In this document: one piece after another, positions 52,955-62,731 of the stretch
Position numbering within the stretch: position 1 is the first letter of the stretch
Layout of the letters: each line of letters starts with the position of its first letter
NCBI GenBank assembly: GCA_963693305.1
Contig: OY855903.1
Location: 23,193,255 to 23,257,254, forward strand
Length of the DNA stretch: 64,000 nt
Direction of reading: 5' to 3'
Origin: Meandrina meandrites
Taxonomy: Eukaryota; Cnidaria; Anthozoa; Scleractinia; Meandrinidae
The notes under the pieces: model-generated
Seen by the model: the letters and a program-made list of their open reading frames with translations, nothing else
Databases searched by the model: none
Told to the model about the DNA's origin: nothing
Made by a program: the position numbers and the translations under genes

Positions 52955-54832
52955 AAAGGCTATCAACGCGACTTGCCTGAAATGCAAGAAACATGATCAT
53001 TATGCTTCAGAGTGTAAAAGCAAAATTGTTTGTTCGGTGGACGAAGAAATACAGGGTGGAACCTCAGATGAAGATTGTTATTTCTTTGGAGCAGTCGAAG
53101 GCAACAAATCCCAAGCAAAATGGTCCGTAAATTTATCACTCGGGAAAGCAAACACGCAATTTAAAATCGATACTGGTGCAGACGTGACAGTCATCCCAGA
53201 GTCCTTGTACTTGCAAACCGGAATGGGCAAACTCCAAAAATCCTCATGAGAACTGTTTGGACCTGGCCAGTCTAAACTTTCTGTAAAAGGAGTAATGAAA
53301 GGAAACCTGAAAAACGGAAGTGGCAAAGCGACCACGCAAGAAATCTACATCGTGGAAAACCTCAAAGAACCGTTGCTAGGACGACAAGCCATCGATGCCC
53401 TAAACCTTGTGCAAAAAGTCGAAACAATCCATTCTGATCACAGTGCAAGCATGGAGCAAGAAGCTAAAACAATGTGCCCTAATTTGTTTAAAGGTCTGAG
53501 GGAGTTGGAAGGAGAATTCAGCATCAAGTTGACACCTGGCTCGACACCTTACACAATAACAATGCTAAGATGTGTAGCACTACCTCTCATGCCGAAGGCC
53601 AAAGAAGAGCTATAGAGAATGGAAAACCTTGGCGTCAAAATCGATTGGTGTGCAGGCATGGTTATTGTTCCAAAGCCTGGCGGGAGAATTCGCATGTGTT
53701 CTACGCAAGACATACCCCTTACCGAAGATTGACAACCTGTTGGCCCAAATCAGTGAATCAAAGTAATGTTCACCAAGTTGGACAGCAATTCTGGATTCTG
53801 GCAAGAAAATATCTCTATTATTATTGACGACATGCTCATCCATGGGAAAACCCAAGAGGAACACGACCGTAGACTCAAAGCAGTGTTAAAGAAACTTGAT
53901 GGCGCTGGGGCCACCCTAAATGCAGAAAAGTGTGAATTTTCAAAGAAAGAAGTCAAGTTTGCTGGATATGTTCTTAATGGAGACGGAATCAAGTCCGACC
54001 CAGCGAAAACAGAGTCAATCCAGGACATGGACACACCCCAGAATGTGAGTGACATATGCAGATTTCTCGGAATGGTAAACCAGTTAGGAAAGTTTGTTCC
54101 CCACCTAGCAGAGAAAACCAAACCAATCAGAGATCTTTTGAGCAAGAAGAATGAATTCCTTTGGGGGCCGACCCAGCAGGACGCCTTTGAGAAGTTAAAA
54201 AAGGAGCTAACATCAACTCCCGGCCAGTTCTTGCACACTATGATCCTGCCGAGAAAACAATCCTGTCCGCAGATGCGTCATCTTATGGACTTGGCACAGT
54301 ACTCCTACAAGAACAAGAAAGTGGAGCAAGGAAACCGGTAGCCTATCCGTCAAGATCCATGACTAGTACCGAGCAGCGATATGCTCAAATTGAAAAAGAA
54401 GCGCTTGCAACAACTTGGGCATGTGAGAAATTTATTGACTACATCCTGGGAAAGGACATCCTCGTCAAGACAGACCACAAACCATTGGTGTTGCTGTTTG
54501 GCTCGAAAAACTTGGATGAACTTCCTCTTAGAATCCAGAGATTTCAAATGAGATTAATAAAATACTGGTTCAGTATCTGTCACATCCCAGGAAAAGACTT
54601 AGTCATTGCAGACACACGTTCAAGAGCACCAATGAGAAAGTCGCCTACAAAAGCCGACATACGTCTCAATGAAGACCTAAATTTGTACGTGGCTAACATC
54701 CTGGAAAGCCTACCAGCTACTGAGGGAAGATTAGAGGAGATACGACTTCACCAGCAAGACGATTCGACTCGATTTGCGCCAAGTGCATCCCCAAAACTGC
54801 AAGTCAACACCTGTGAGACAACGATATCATGA
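52955..54832 (+). pseudogene. Gypsy-type gag-pol fragment (zinc knuckle, protease, partial reverse transcriptase, RNase H)
   Basis: Plus strand: one CCHC knuckle (CLKCKKHDHYASEC), a protease core with FKIDTGADVTVIPESL, reverse-transcriptase segments ending in IIIDDMLIHGKTQEEHD, then VKFAGYVLNGDGIKSDPAKT and the RNase H region with TEQRYAQIEKEALATTWACE, VKTDHKPLVLLF and HIPGKDLVIADTRSRA. The reverse transcriptase core is deleted: sequence jumps from the FTKLDSNSGFWQ part directly to the IDD part, removing about 50 residues of the fingers and palm. No integrase or LTRs were found. Frame changes near 53250, 53620, 53760 and 54340. Confidence 0.88.
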
Positions 54833-55361
54833 ACCTTCCTCGTTCTTAAAACGTGACATTGAAGTAAGTCGATTCATAATAATAATAATTAATAATTAAC
54901 ATTTATATCGCGCAAATTTCATGTGAATATGATCAAATGCGCGTTACAAAATGTAAATTAAAAGATATGCTATAAATAGTAAGATTAATTTAAAACTAAT
55001 TATTTACAATAACTATATACATTGGGCTAAGGTAAAAAGCTTAAAAATTAAAATATTAAAAACAATGGGTCTAGTAAAAATGTACATAAAACATTCATCC
55101 GAGGTTATTGACGATCCGACTGGATTGCGGCGACTCTATCCCCAAACCAGAGGTTGGTTGAAAAATCCGTCGAGTCGATCGAATCGACACAACTCGTCGG
55201 CCTTGTTGTCGAATCGTCATACCAGATAGATCTACACAACACTTAGAAAATTTTGCGGAAACAGAGGAGGTGGGTTGAAAATTCTGTCGATTCGATTGAA
55301 TTGGGATGAGTCAAAGTTGATTTGCAAGGCACTTAGAGAAAAAGGCCAACACTTAGGTGGG
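54833..55361. other. LINE-tail-like fragment and unrecognised stretch
   Basis: 54870-54960 has an (aat)n run and acatttatatcgcgcaaatt, resembling the LINE 3' end seen at 24050-24120 (tatttatatagcgccaatat). The rest, including repeated cgattcgattgaatt-like words at 55170-55320, is not recognised. Confidence 0.4.
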
Positions 55362-57627
55362 TTTTTTTTAATATATCTTTATTTAAACAACAATTACATT
55401 ACATTTCTAGATTAAAGAAAAAGGAACAAAGACAAAAAAAAAGGAAGTACTAAGTAAATAACACATGACTACACTAACATACTTACAGCTACACTTACAA
55501 GTGTTACAGAAAATTACATGTTAACCTAATTGCAAATTAATTACGTTATATAACACATATTAACAGGGTTTTCTAATTTACAGTAACAATTATATCGAGT
55601 TTTTACTATATAGGAACAAGCAACCATTTTTTTTTAAAGAAGTCTTTCTTACTGATTTTTCTTTCAATATCACACTTATTTTTAATTTTCGATTGAAGTC
55701 CTTGAATTTTGGGTAAGGTTTGGCTTCTTCTGCAGTTCCATAAGAATAATTTTCCAATTATGAAATAGTTGAGTAGGTTAGATAAAGGGCATTGTTTCTC
55801 TAAAATTCCAAATAAAATGTTTTGCATAGAAAGGGAAATTTGTCGATTCGATAAAAGGCACCAATAGGACTCAAAATCAATCCAAAACTTCTTGGAGTGA
55901 GAGCAATCGTAGAAAAGATGGGATAAAGTTTCAGGTTCAGCATTGCAAAAAGTACACAGATCATCCGTTTTGTAGCCAATTTTAAATAATTTGGTGTTCG
56001 TGTAAAGAATAGAGTTTATAACTTTGTATTGGAAGGCTTTTTACATATGATTCAAGTGCAACTAAGTGCGGCAATGCAAAGATTTGTTTGATTTGGTCCG
56101 TTGTAAAGTTGAAGTCATTCTGCAATTTAGATATTATATTTGGTGGTTTTGCTTTTTCTGAAACTAGTAGGGAGTAATAATCTTTAGATCTTTTAACTGT
56201 AACGTCAAAGATATGGTTCTCAATTGAAAAAGAAGGGGATTCGGTTGATACAGTTACGTTATTAGTTTTTAAATGTGAGGGTATAGAATATCGGAGGCCT
56301 GTCCATTGAAGAAAGTTGGTTTTATAAATCTCGTTCGAGAAGTAACTAAAGGAGTCGGTTATGTTTAGATCGAATCGAAGATCATGTATATTAATAATTC
56401 CTGATGCAAGGTAGTTTTTGAAGTAAACTGGCTTATTATCTATTCGTATTTCTTTATTTTGCCAAATAATGTTTCGGTAATCACTTTCTGAAGAGAAAGT
56501 CTCGCGGAATTCAGACCACCATAGCAAAAGTTCATTTTTAAGCCGCCACTCTCATATTCATTGATTACTGATACGCGAGTTACTTTGTCTGCCCCTTTTC
56601 CATAGAAACTTAAATAGCAATTGATTTAGTTCGTTCACAACTTCTTTTGATGTAGGTAATATCGAGAAAGCGTACACAAACTTTGGAATCAGAAAGGATT
56701 TGATTATTGTCACCTTGCCGTAAACGGATGCCTATCTGTTTACGGCAAGGTGACAATAATCAAATCCTTTCTGATTCCAAAGTTTGTCCCTTGAGGACCA
56801 AATATTGATAAGTTTTTTAATACTATCTAGCCTTTCAATAAAAATCTTTTCTTTCAGCAATTTCCGATCGTATGTGAAATACATTCCTAAAGCTTTAATC
56901 GGGATTTTGGGCCATTCAATACCAAAGGGTTCTTCTTTACTTCCTTTTAATGATCCTATACACATACCCTCGGTTTTTGAAGAATTGATCTTAAGACCTG
57001 ATATATTGTGGAAGATATCCAAGAGTTTAAATAGTGTTTTTGCTGAGTCAGTGTCACTTAAAATTGCAGTTGTGTCATCAGCATACTGTAGGAGTTTTGT
57101 TTCTTCTTTTCCAAATAGCAATTCCTTTTATATCTGGATTTTGTCGAGTGGCAATGGCCAAAGTTTCCACAGCAACTACAAAAAGATATGGAGATAGTGG
57201 ATCTCCCTGTTGAACACCTCGTTCAAGTGTGAAGAAATTGGAAGTCATACCGTTGTTAATAACACAGCTTTGTATATTTTTGTAGAAGACAGACCCAACG
57301 AAGGAAATCTGGACCGAAGTTGAATGTTTCAAGACATTTTAAGAGAAATTCCCATTCAACACTATCAAAAGCCTTTTGGAAATCAATGAACAACATTAAA
57401 CCAGGAATATTTTCTTTTGCAGTGAAATCCATTATGTCATAAATCGATCGTACTGTTTCTCCTATATAGCGATCGTTTACATATCCTGTCTGGTTTTCAT
57501 GAATAATATCTGGTAACACCTTTTTTATCCTCCATGCAATTGCCTTTGTCATTATTTTTGTGTCGACGTTAACAAGAGAGATAGGGCGCCAATTTTCCAG
57601 CAGTGAGCGATCTTTCCCTTTCTTTTC
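55362..57627 (-). mobile_element. second Tx1/L1-type LINE, 5'-truncated, rearranged
   Basis: Minus strand: LLENWRPISLVNVDTKIMTK, GYVNDRYIGETVRSIYDIMD, LMLFIDFQKAFDSVEWEFLL, RGVQQGDPLSPYLFVVAVET, LLQYADDTTAILSDTDS (catalytic YADD), GLKINSSKTEGMCIG, then the distal region (55982-56527: MLWWSEFRETFSSESDYRNI, with an ALPHLVALESYVKSLP end). The 3' end reaches an A-rich stretch near 55362. Frameshifts occur near 57290 and 57100, and a foldback of 49-bp arms lies at 56677-56786. It is of the same clade as the element at 42.4 kb but clearly a different copy. Confidence 0.9.
56677..56786. repeat. perfect inverted duplication inside the LINE
   Basis: 49-bp arms, caaactttggaatcagaaag... at 56677-56725 and its exact complement at 56738-56786, separated by ggatgcctatct. 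One arm belongs to the LINE reading frame; the other is a copied, inverted version that breaks it. Confidence 0.95.
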
Positions 57628-57880
57628 AATTGAAGGCGTGAGGGCAAGACGCGAAGATTAAGTTTTTGGCTAAATTGAACATTGTCAAAACAACTCCAAA
57701 TTTCGCGTGCGAGTTTGTTTACGTGTGTTAAACACTGTCCTGTATTTTTTCCCGCTGTTGTCTGCCTTGTTTCCAAAAAATTACGCATGCAAAAACTGGA
57801 CTTTGACGAAAGAAACCTTTTGTTCCGCGAAACAATGAAATCAGCGAAGTTGAACCGATTACTGTTTTAACTCTACAAAT

Positions 57881-57927
57881 ATTAACCCTAGGGGTTAGGG
57901 TAAAAGGTTAGGGTTAGCATAGGGTTA
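57881..57927. repeat. short telomere-like repeat (TTAGGG variants)
   Basis: Contains ggggttagggtaaaaggtta and gggttagcatagggtt: four or five degenerate TTAGGG units. TTAGGG is the telomere repeat in most animals; a block this short is only an interstitial trace. Confidence 0.6.
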
Positions 57928-58121
57928 TGCTAGCAAAAATAAAGAAATCTCTTCTTTTGAATTGCATGGCATGAGTCGGTATCTAAATAAAGTCAAGGAT
58001 TAGTGTCTAGAGAGTGAACGTTTTGCAATCCGTAAATTTCGCTAAGCGAAATGATTATTTTTTGTGAATAACACTGCCGTTAGCAAAGCAAATTCAGTCC
58101 GTTTCACTGAAAAAGATACTT

Positions 58122-58484
58122 CCATTTTCGAACTACCGTGAACGGCGAACTTTTTTCCGCGAATTTTCACGCGTAAAGCATTCAAGTTTGCCTAGACAAA
58201 CCGTCGCGTTTGGAGCGCAAACATGTCAAGTTTTGGCAACTCAGCCTGTGTGTTTCTGGTCATGAAACACAGGTTTCGAAAACTTTTGCGTCGACGTTTG
58301 ATGTTTCTTCAATGAATGTCGACAGCAAATGGCGGCTTTATATTTCTGGTAAATGCTGAGACAGCGGTCTTGATCTTTGGTTCACTTGCATAACGCGACA
58401 GTTTGTCTAGACAAACTTGAATGTTTTGCTCGATCGTGAGAAAACGCGCTAAAAAGTTAGCCGTTCACGGTAGCTCGAAAATGG
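58122..58484. mobile_element. 363-bp MITE with about 90-bp inverted repeats
   Basis: Left end ccattttcgaactaccgtga, right end complement ccattttcgagctaccgtga. The similarity continues through cattcaagtttg(c/t)ctagacaaac and (c/t)gtcgcgtt for about 90 bp. The core has no frame of interest. Flanking target duplication was not identified with confidence. Confidence 0.85.
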
Positions 58485-59697
58485 TAGTAAAAGTCTGGTT
58501 TCATAAAACGGTTTTTTCAGACAACACAAAAGAAGTTAGTTTTAAGCTGAATAGGCTGTTTCTCCTACAGGCATGTTGTGAATACACTGAATCGAATTTA
58601 AGCCGGCTGGAAAACCGATGGAAAAGAACAAGTCAGCTTAAACAAACAAAAACCTTACATGCGAGCCCGGGTTCAGTCTTGTCCTTTCATTCCTCTCGAC
58701 AGACAGCGATGAAGCAATCAATGGAATTCCATGATGTGCACTCACAAAATCTAAACGGTTGATTTTCATTCCGCTTGACTTGCAATAAGCTCCTATTCTG
58801 TTCTTTTTGCACACGTGAAATGAATGAAGACTTTGCCGCCGCGCCTTTCGCCGGACTGTCAAGTCACGCTCAAAAATAACGCAATAATCACGATCAATGC
58901 ATTAAAGATTATTATGGGATATCCCTGAGTTTCTTCGACACGGACAGTCCTACGCTCAAAATTCAACAGAAAATTATAGACTCTAAAAGCCAGTCTTCAT
59001 TTCCAAACATTCAACACGCCAAATGATGGCAAATGAGCCCAAACAAACGAAGGTGAACTTGGTTTGGAAGAGAAGTGCGTTTAAACTCTTTCCGTCTGGA
59101 ATCAGAGTCCCGATCATGGAACAAACGAACCTCGCTTCTTTGAGTCTTGCGGGTATTCAGACTTTATGATGTCCTTCTACCACCAGACGGGCGCAAATAT
59201 ATGTCAAATAAGCGAGAATCAGTGGAGAGAAGTGCACTTCATGCGCGAAAGTGAGCATTCAACTTGTCCGATTAAAATCTGAAGAGGCTTTGCGCGCGAA
59301 AAGCTTACGTCACAATATTTGCTGTACCGACCATTTCCAGATCTCCCAACTGAATTACAAAAACAGGAAGAGAAACAAAAAACCTTTTGTTACTCCGAAC
59401 AATGAAACCAGCATAAACATTTAGATTCGTTCTGGAACAATGATTCGCTAATAGTAATTTTCTCTTCTTTTTTTCTCCAAGAACAAGCTCAAACTAGCGA
59501 AAATAAATGCAGGACAGTGTTTAACACATGTAAACAAAGCCACATGCGAGTTTTGGAGTTGTTTTTGACAATTTTCGATTTTGCCAAAAACTCAATCTGC
59601 GTTTCTTGCTTTGACCCCTTCATATGAGCTGCAGATATATATGAAGGTGTTATGTGTTCTTCGCAGTGAATTTCCAATTTAAGCAGCGAAGATCACA

Positions 59698-59913
59698 TGT
59701 AAATCAACGTTTTATTCCATAAACGCAAAACTTTATAACAATATTCATCTGCTCTTCGACCCGAACGTCGAGCTCAAGTTTCTTCGTTTACAACACGTCA
59801 TCACTCGGACCTAGTCTCCACTCGGTAAATGGGAAACGCGCCTTACACAAAATGAACACAAAATTTCAGTTCGGAACATCCTCCCGCCCGATGCAGGGAG
59901 TGCATCACTACAT
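59698..59913 (-). repeat. putative BEL/Pao LTR of the second element
   Basis: The segment begins tgtaaatcaacg and ends tgcatcactaca on the plus strand (TGT/ACA ends). It has an AATAAA-type signal on the minus strand (ggaataaaacg) and lies just downstream of the integrase stop at 59975. The partner LTR is outside the window, so the boundaries are only a guess. Confidence 0.4.
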
Positions 59914-59974
59914 GTAACTTGTCAACAAAGTTCAATAAAGTTCAACTAAAATGTTCAACAAGGTCTCATAAAGT

Positions 59975-61225
59975 TCAATTAAGTTCAGCAGCTAAGTCAG
60001 CATCACAGCTTTCAAACAGGTGTAACCGCTGTACTGGACGACGGGTAAGACTTCCAGATGAGGTCCGCAGGGTAACGGACCGAACAAGACCGTCACGGCC
60101 TGTGTGGGTGTCTTCCACTCGTGCGCGTGACCACTGACCCCGAGCTACGCGATCCTCACTCACTAGGACCAAGTCACCTTTGCAGATTTCACGACCAATC
60201 TTGTACCATTTCTTGAGAGGTGTCAGGGATTTTAGGTACTCTGTATGCCAACGCTTCCAAAATCCATTTACAAGCTTCTGGTGATACTGAAAACGTTTGG
60301 TGAGGGCTCTTGACGTCTGTTCTGAAACACGAGTGTCTTTAGTCGGACACGCTTGAAGATTCCTGGCAATCAAAATCTGTGCAGGGGTAATCACACTGTA
60401 GTCATCAGGGTCTGCACCAAGGTAAGTAAGAGGACGACTGTTCAGCTGTGCTTCAATTTCAGCTAAAATAGTAGTTAACTGCTCAGCATCCAACATTGCT
60501 TTGGCAAATAGTTTCTTCAGTGGCGTCTTGACACTCTTTACAAGACGTTCATAAAACCCACCCCACCATGGGGCTTTTTCCACAATAAACTTCCACTGAA
60601 TCTTCTTTTCAGACAAAGCACTTTGGGTCCGGTCTGATTCAAATACTCTCCAACATCGCTGTAGCTCCTTGTTAGCAGCCTTAAAAGTTTTTGCATTATC
60701 TGACCAAATAATGCTGCACATTCCTCTTCTTGCAATCATCCGTCTAAGAGCAAGGAGAAATCGCTCAGTTGTCATATCACATACCAACTCCAAGTGTATT
60801 GCACGGGTAACTGCACATGTAAATAAACAGATACATGTATAGACTTTTTCACCACTGTCTTTCAAATACAAAGGACCAGCAAAGTCTAGACCCACGTTAG
60901 TGAACGGTGGTGCAGGCTTAATTCTGTCTTCAGGAAGTGGTGCCATCTGCTGACCAAAGGGTTTTGTTTGGTAATGGCGACAAATAAGACAGTTCCTTAG
61001 TGTCTGACGGACAGTCGATCGTCCCTTGATCACCCAAAATCTCTGTCGCAAAACTGACAAAGTGTGTTCAACTCCAGCATGTAGTTCACAGCCGTGAATA
61101 TCATCAATCAACAACTTAACAACAGGATGGTTAGAAGGCAAGATAATAGGATCTTTCTCCTCTTCTGGTAACAGTGACTTGTGAATTCTTCCTCCAACAC
61201 GAAGAAAATGACTAGTCGGACACAT
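59975..61225 (-). CDS. BEL/Pao integrase region, second element
   Basis: 416 codons: LRVGGRIHKS, an HHCC zinc-binding part (HGCELHAGVEHTL; CLICRHYQ), catalytic core with NVGLDFAGPLYLKD, WSDNAKTFKAANKEL and APWWGGFYERLVKSVK (D, D, E present), then the post-core RFQYHQKLVNGFWKRWHTEY and the C-terminal GDLVLVSEDRVARGQWSRAR. It ends at a stop at 59975. The first residues (upstream of LRVGG) come from LINE-flanking pol sequence. No internal frameshift is seen. Confidence 0.93.
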   Translation of the reverse strand: MCPTSHFLRVGGRIHKSLLPEEEKDPIILPSNHPVVKLLIDDIHGCELHAGVEHTLSVLRQRFWVIKGRSTVRQTLRNCLICRHYQTKPFGQQMAPLPEDRIKPAPPFTNVGLDFAGPLYLKDSGEKVYTCICLFTCAVTRAIHLELVCDMTTERFLLALRRMIARRGMCSIIWSDNAKTFKAANKELQRCWRVFESDRTQSALSEKKIQWKFIVEKAPWWGGFYERLVKSVKTPLKKLFAKAMLDAEQLTTILAEIEAQLNSRPLTYLGADPDDYSVITPAQILIARNLQACPTKDTRVSEQTSRALTKRFQYHQKLVNGFWKRWHTEYLKSLTPLKKWYKIGREICKGDLVLVSEDRVARGQWSRARVEDTHTGRDGLVRSVTLRTSSGSLTRRPVQRLHLFESCDADLAAELN

Positions 61226-61239
61226 AAACGGGTTTAAAT

Positions 61240-62680
61240 TGGCAAGATAAGATAAGATAGATAAGATAAAAACTTTATTACCGTGTCTGTGTGTTTAGCC
61301 CTTATGGACTAATTGGGGACACAATTAAAATACCTAAAATACTATTAATAATGCTAAGCTGAAAATATTTAAAATACTTAACTAAAAACTAAAAACTAAT
61401 ATTTGCAATGTCTTAAGCGCAACAGAGTTTGCAACAGTTACTATTGTTGTCCACGTAGTCCGATAGATTGAGTTTTCTAATTTTAGTTTTGAATGCAGCC
61501 ACAGTGGGCGAGTTTTTCAGGTCTTTGCTTAATTTTGACCATAGAAGTGGTCCAAGATATCTGATGCAATGTTTCCCGTAGCGTTTAGTATCAAAACGCG
61601 GTAAGACAAAATCACTGTTTCTAAGCGAGTGTGTAGTGTCTTTGCGGACAAAAAGGGCAGAGACGTTGTCTGGGGCAAGCCCGTTCTTGACCTTATACAT
61701 AAGCGTTGCTGTATCTTGTAAACGCCTATTATATAGTGTGGGCAGATCTGCCCATCCCAAGAGTTCGTTATAGGTTTCGGCGTGGGATCTGAATATAACT
61801 CTTAATGCGCGTTCCTGAATTCTCTCAAGTTTCCTTTTGTCCGATGACTTACAAAACTGCCATGTTAGATGGCAGTATGTAAGGTGAGGTAAAATAAACG
61901 TCTTATACAGTAATAGCTTAGCCTTGCAAGGTATTAAATTACGAAGACGAGAAAGTACTCCGACTTTCTGGCTGGCCTTAATGCATAGCACACGGATATG
62001 CTCGGTAAACTCAAGATTATCGTCGATGTGAACTCCCAGTAGCTTGATTTGTTCTGTTTTTGTAATGTCTATGTCATCGATGCTAAGGACTGTGTCGCTC
62101 TTGTCCTTATCGAGTTTTCTTGGATTGATATTTAGCAACTGGAACTTGTCTGGATTTGCTTTTAAATAGTTCTTTGAGTACCAAGCCAGGGCTTGGCTAC
62201 CATGAATTTTCAAACTGCGTCCAACTGTTTCGTGGTCCGTTCCCTTAACGTACATTTGGTGGTCGTCAGCGTACATAGTTAAGTTTGCGTCCTTTACATG
62301 TGATGACAGATCATTTTGAAACATGTTCCAAAGTAGGGGTCCGAAGGATGATCCTTGAGGGCATCCACGTTTCATCTTTATCCAGTCACTCGTGATTTCG
62401 CCCAATTTTACTCTGTTATGTCTGTTCTCAAAGAATGATCGCATTAGTTCAAGAGAACGTCTTCCAAAGCCATAAGCCTCCAGCTTCTTTATCGTCAAGG
62501 AATGGCTCAAGCTGTCGAAGGCCTTGCTCATATCTGTAGATAGAATATAAACAAGTTGCTTTGTATCAGCGGCCAGTTTCCAATCTTCTATCAGCGCAAG
62601 CAGTGTTGTTTCGCAGCTGTGTTTTTTTCTGTACGCTGTCATTCTGTTGTACAGAGTTTTATCATAAGGTTGCTGTCCTT
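61240..62680 (-). mobile_element. 5'-truncated LINE inserted in the BEL/Pao element, (GATAA)n tail
   Basis: It starts around 62680 (LYNRMTAYRKKHSCETT context) and ends in cttatctatcttatctt repeats at 61240-61265. It lies exactly between the two pol parts of the BEL element, so it is the younger of the two insertions. Endonuclease part absent by 5' truncation. Confidence 0.9.
61413..62642 (-). CDS. LINE reverse transcriptase (409-codon intact frame)
   Basis: MTAYRKKHSCETTLLALIED, STDMSKAFDSLSHSLTIKKL (motif A Asp), GCPQGSSFGPLLWNMFQNDL, LTMYADDHQMYVKG (catalytic YADD), LKANPDKFQLL, KLLGVHIDDNLEFTEHI and a C-terminal ERIQERALRVIFRSH, GPLLWSKLSKDLKNSPTVAA. All palm and thumb motifs of a CR1/L2/jockey-type enzyme are present with no stop. 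The function is target-primed reverse transcription. The intact frame suggests a recent insertion. Confidence 0.9.
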   Translation of the reverse strand: MTAYRKKHSCETTLLALIEDWKLAADTKQLVYILSTDMSKAFDSLSHSLTIKKLEAYGFGRRSLELMRSFFENRHNRVKLGEITSDWIKMKRGCPQGSSFGPLLWNMFQNDLSSHVKDANLTMYADDHQMYVKGTDHETVGRSLKIHGSQALAWYSKNYLKANPDKFQLLNINPRKLDKDKSDTVLSIDDIDITKTEQIKLLGVHIDDNLEFTEHIRVLCIKASQKVGVLSRLRNLIPCKAKLLLYKTFILPHLTYCHLTWQFCKSSDKRKLERIQERALRVIFRSHAETYNELLGWADLPTLYNRRLQDTATLMYKVKNGLAPDNVSALFVRKDTTHSLRNSDFVLPRFDTKRYGKHCIRYLGPLLWSKLSKDLKNSPTVAAFKTKIRKLNLSDYVDNNSNCCKLCCA

Positions 62681-62731
62681 CACTGGACCATGCTGTTTAC
62701 ATGACGCAATTTCTTCAGGAAAACTTGCTTC

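Larger units (their letters stand above)
57640..59612. mobile_element. relic TIR DNA transposon (no transposase)
   Basis: 57640-57780 and 59490-59612 are diverged inverted copies: gtttttggctaaattgaaca, ttgtcaaaacaactccaaa and gtgttaaacactgtcctg recur in complement at the right side. Between them are no transposase motifs. A short direct match (aaaccttttgtt, acaatgaaa) at 57820 and 59380 suggests a more complex origin. A MITE (58122-58484) lies inside. Confidence 0.55.
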
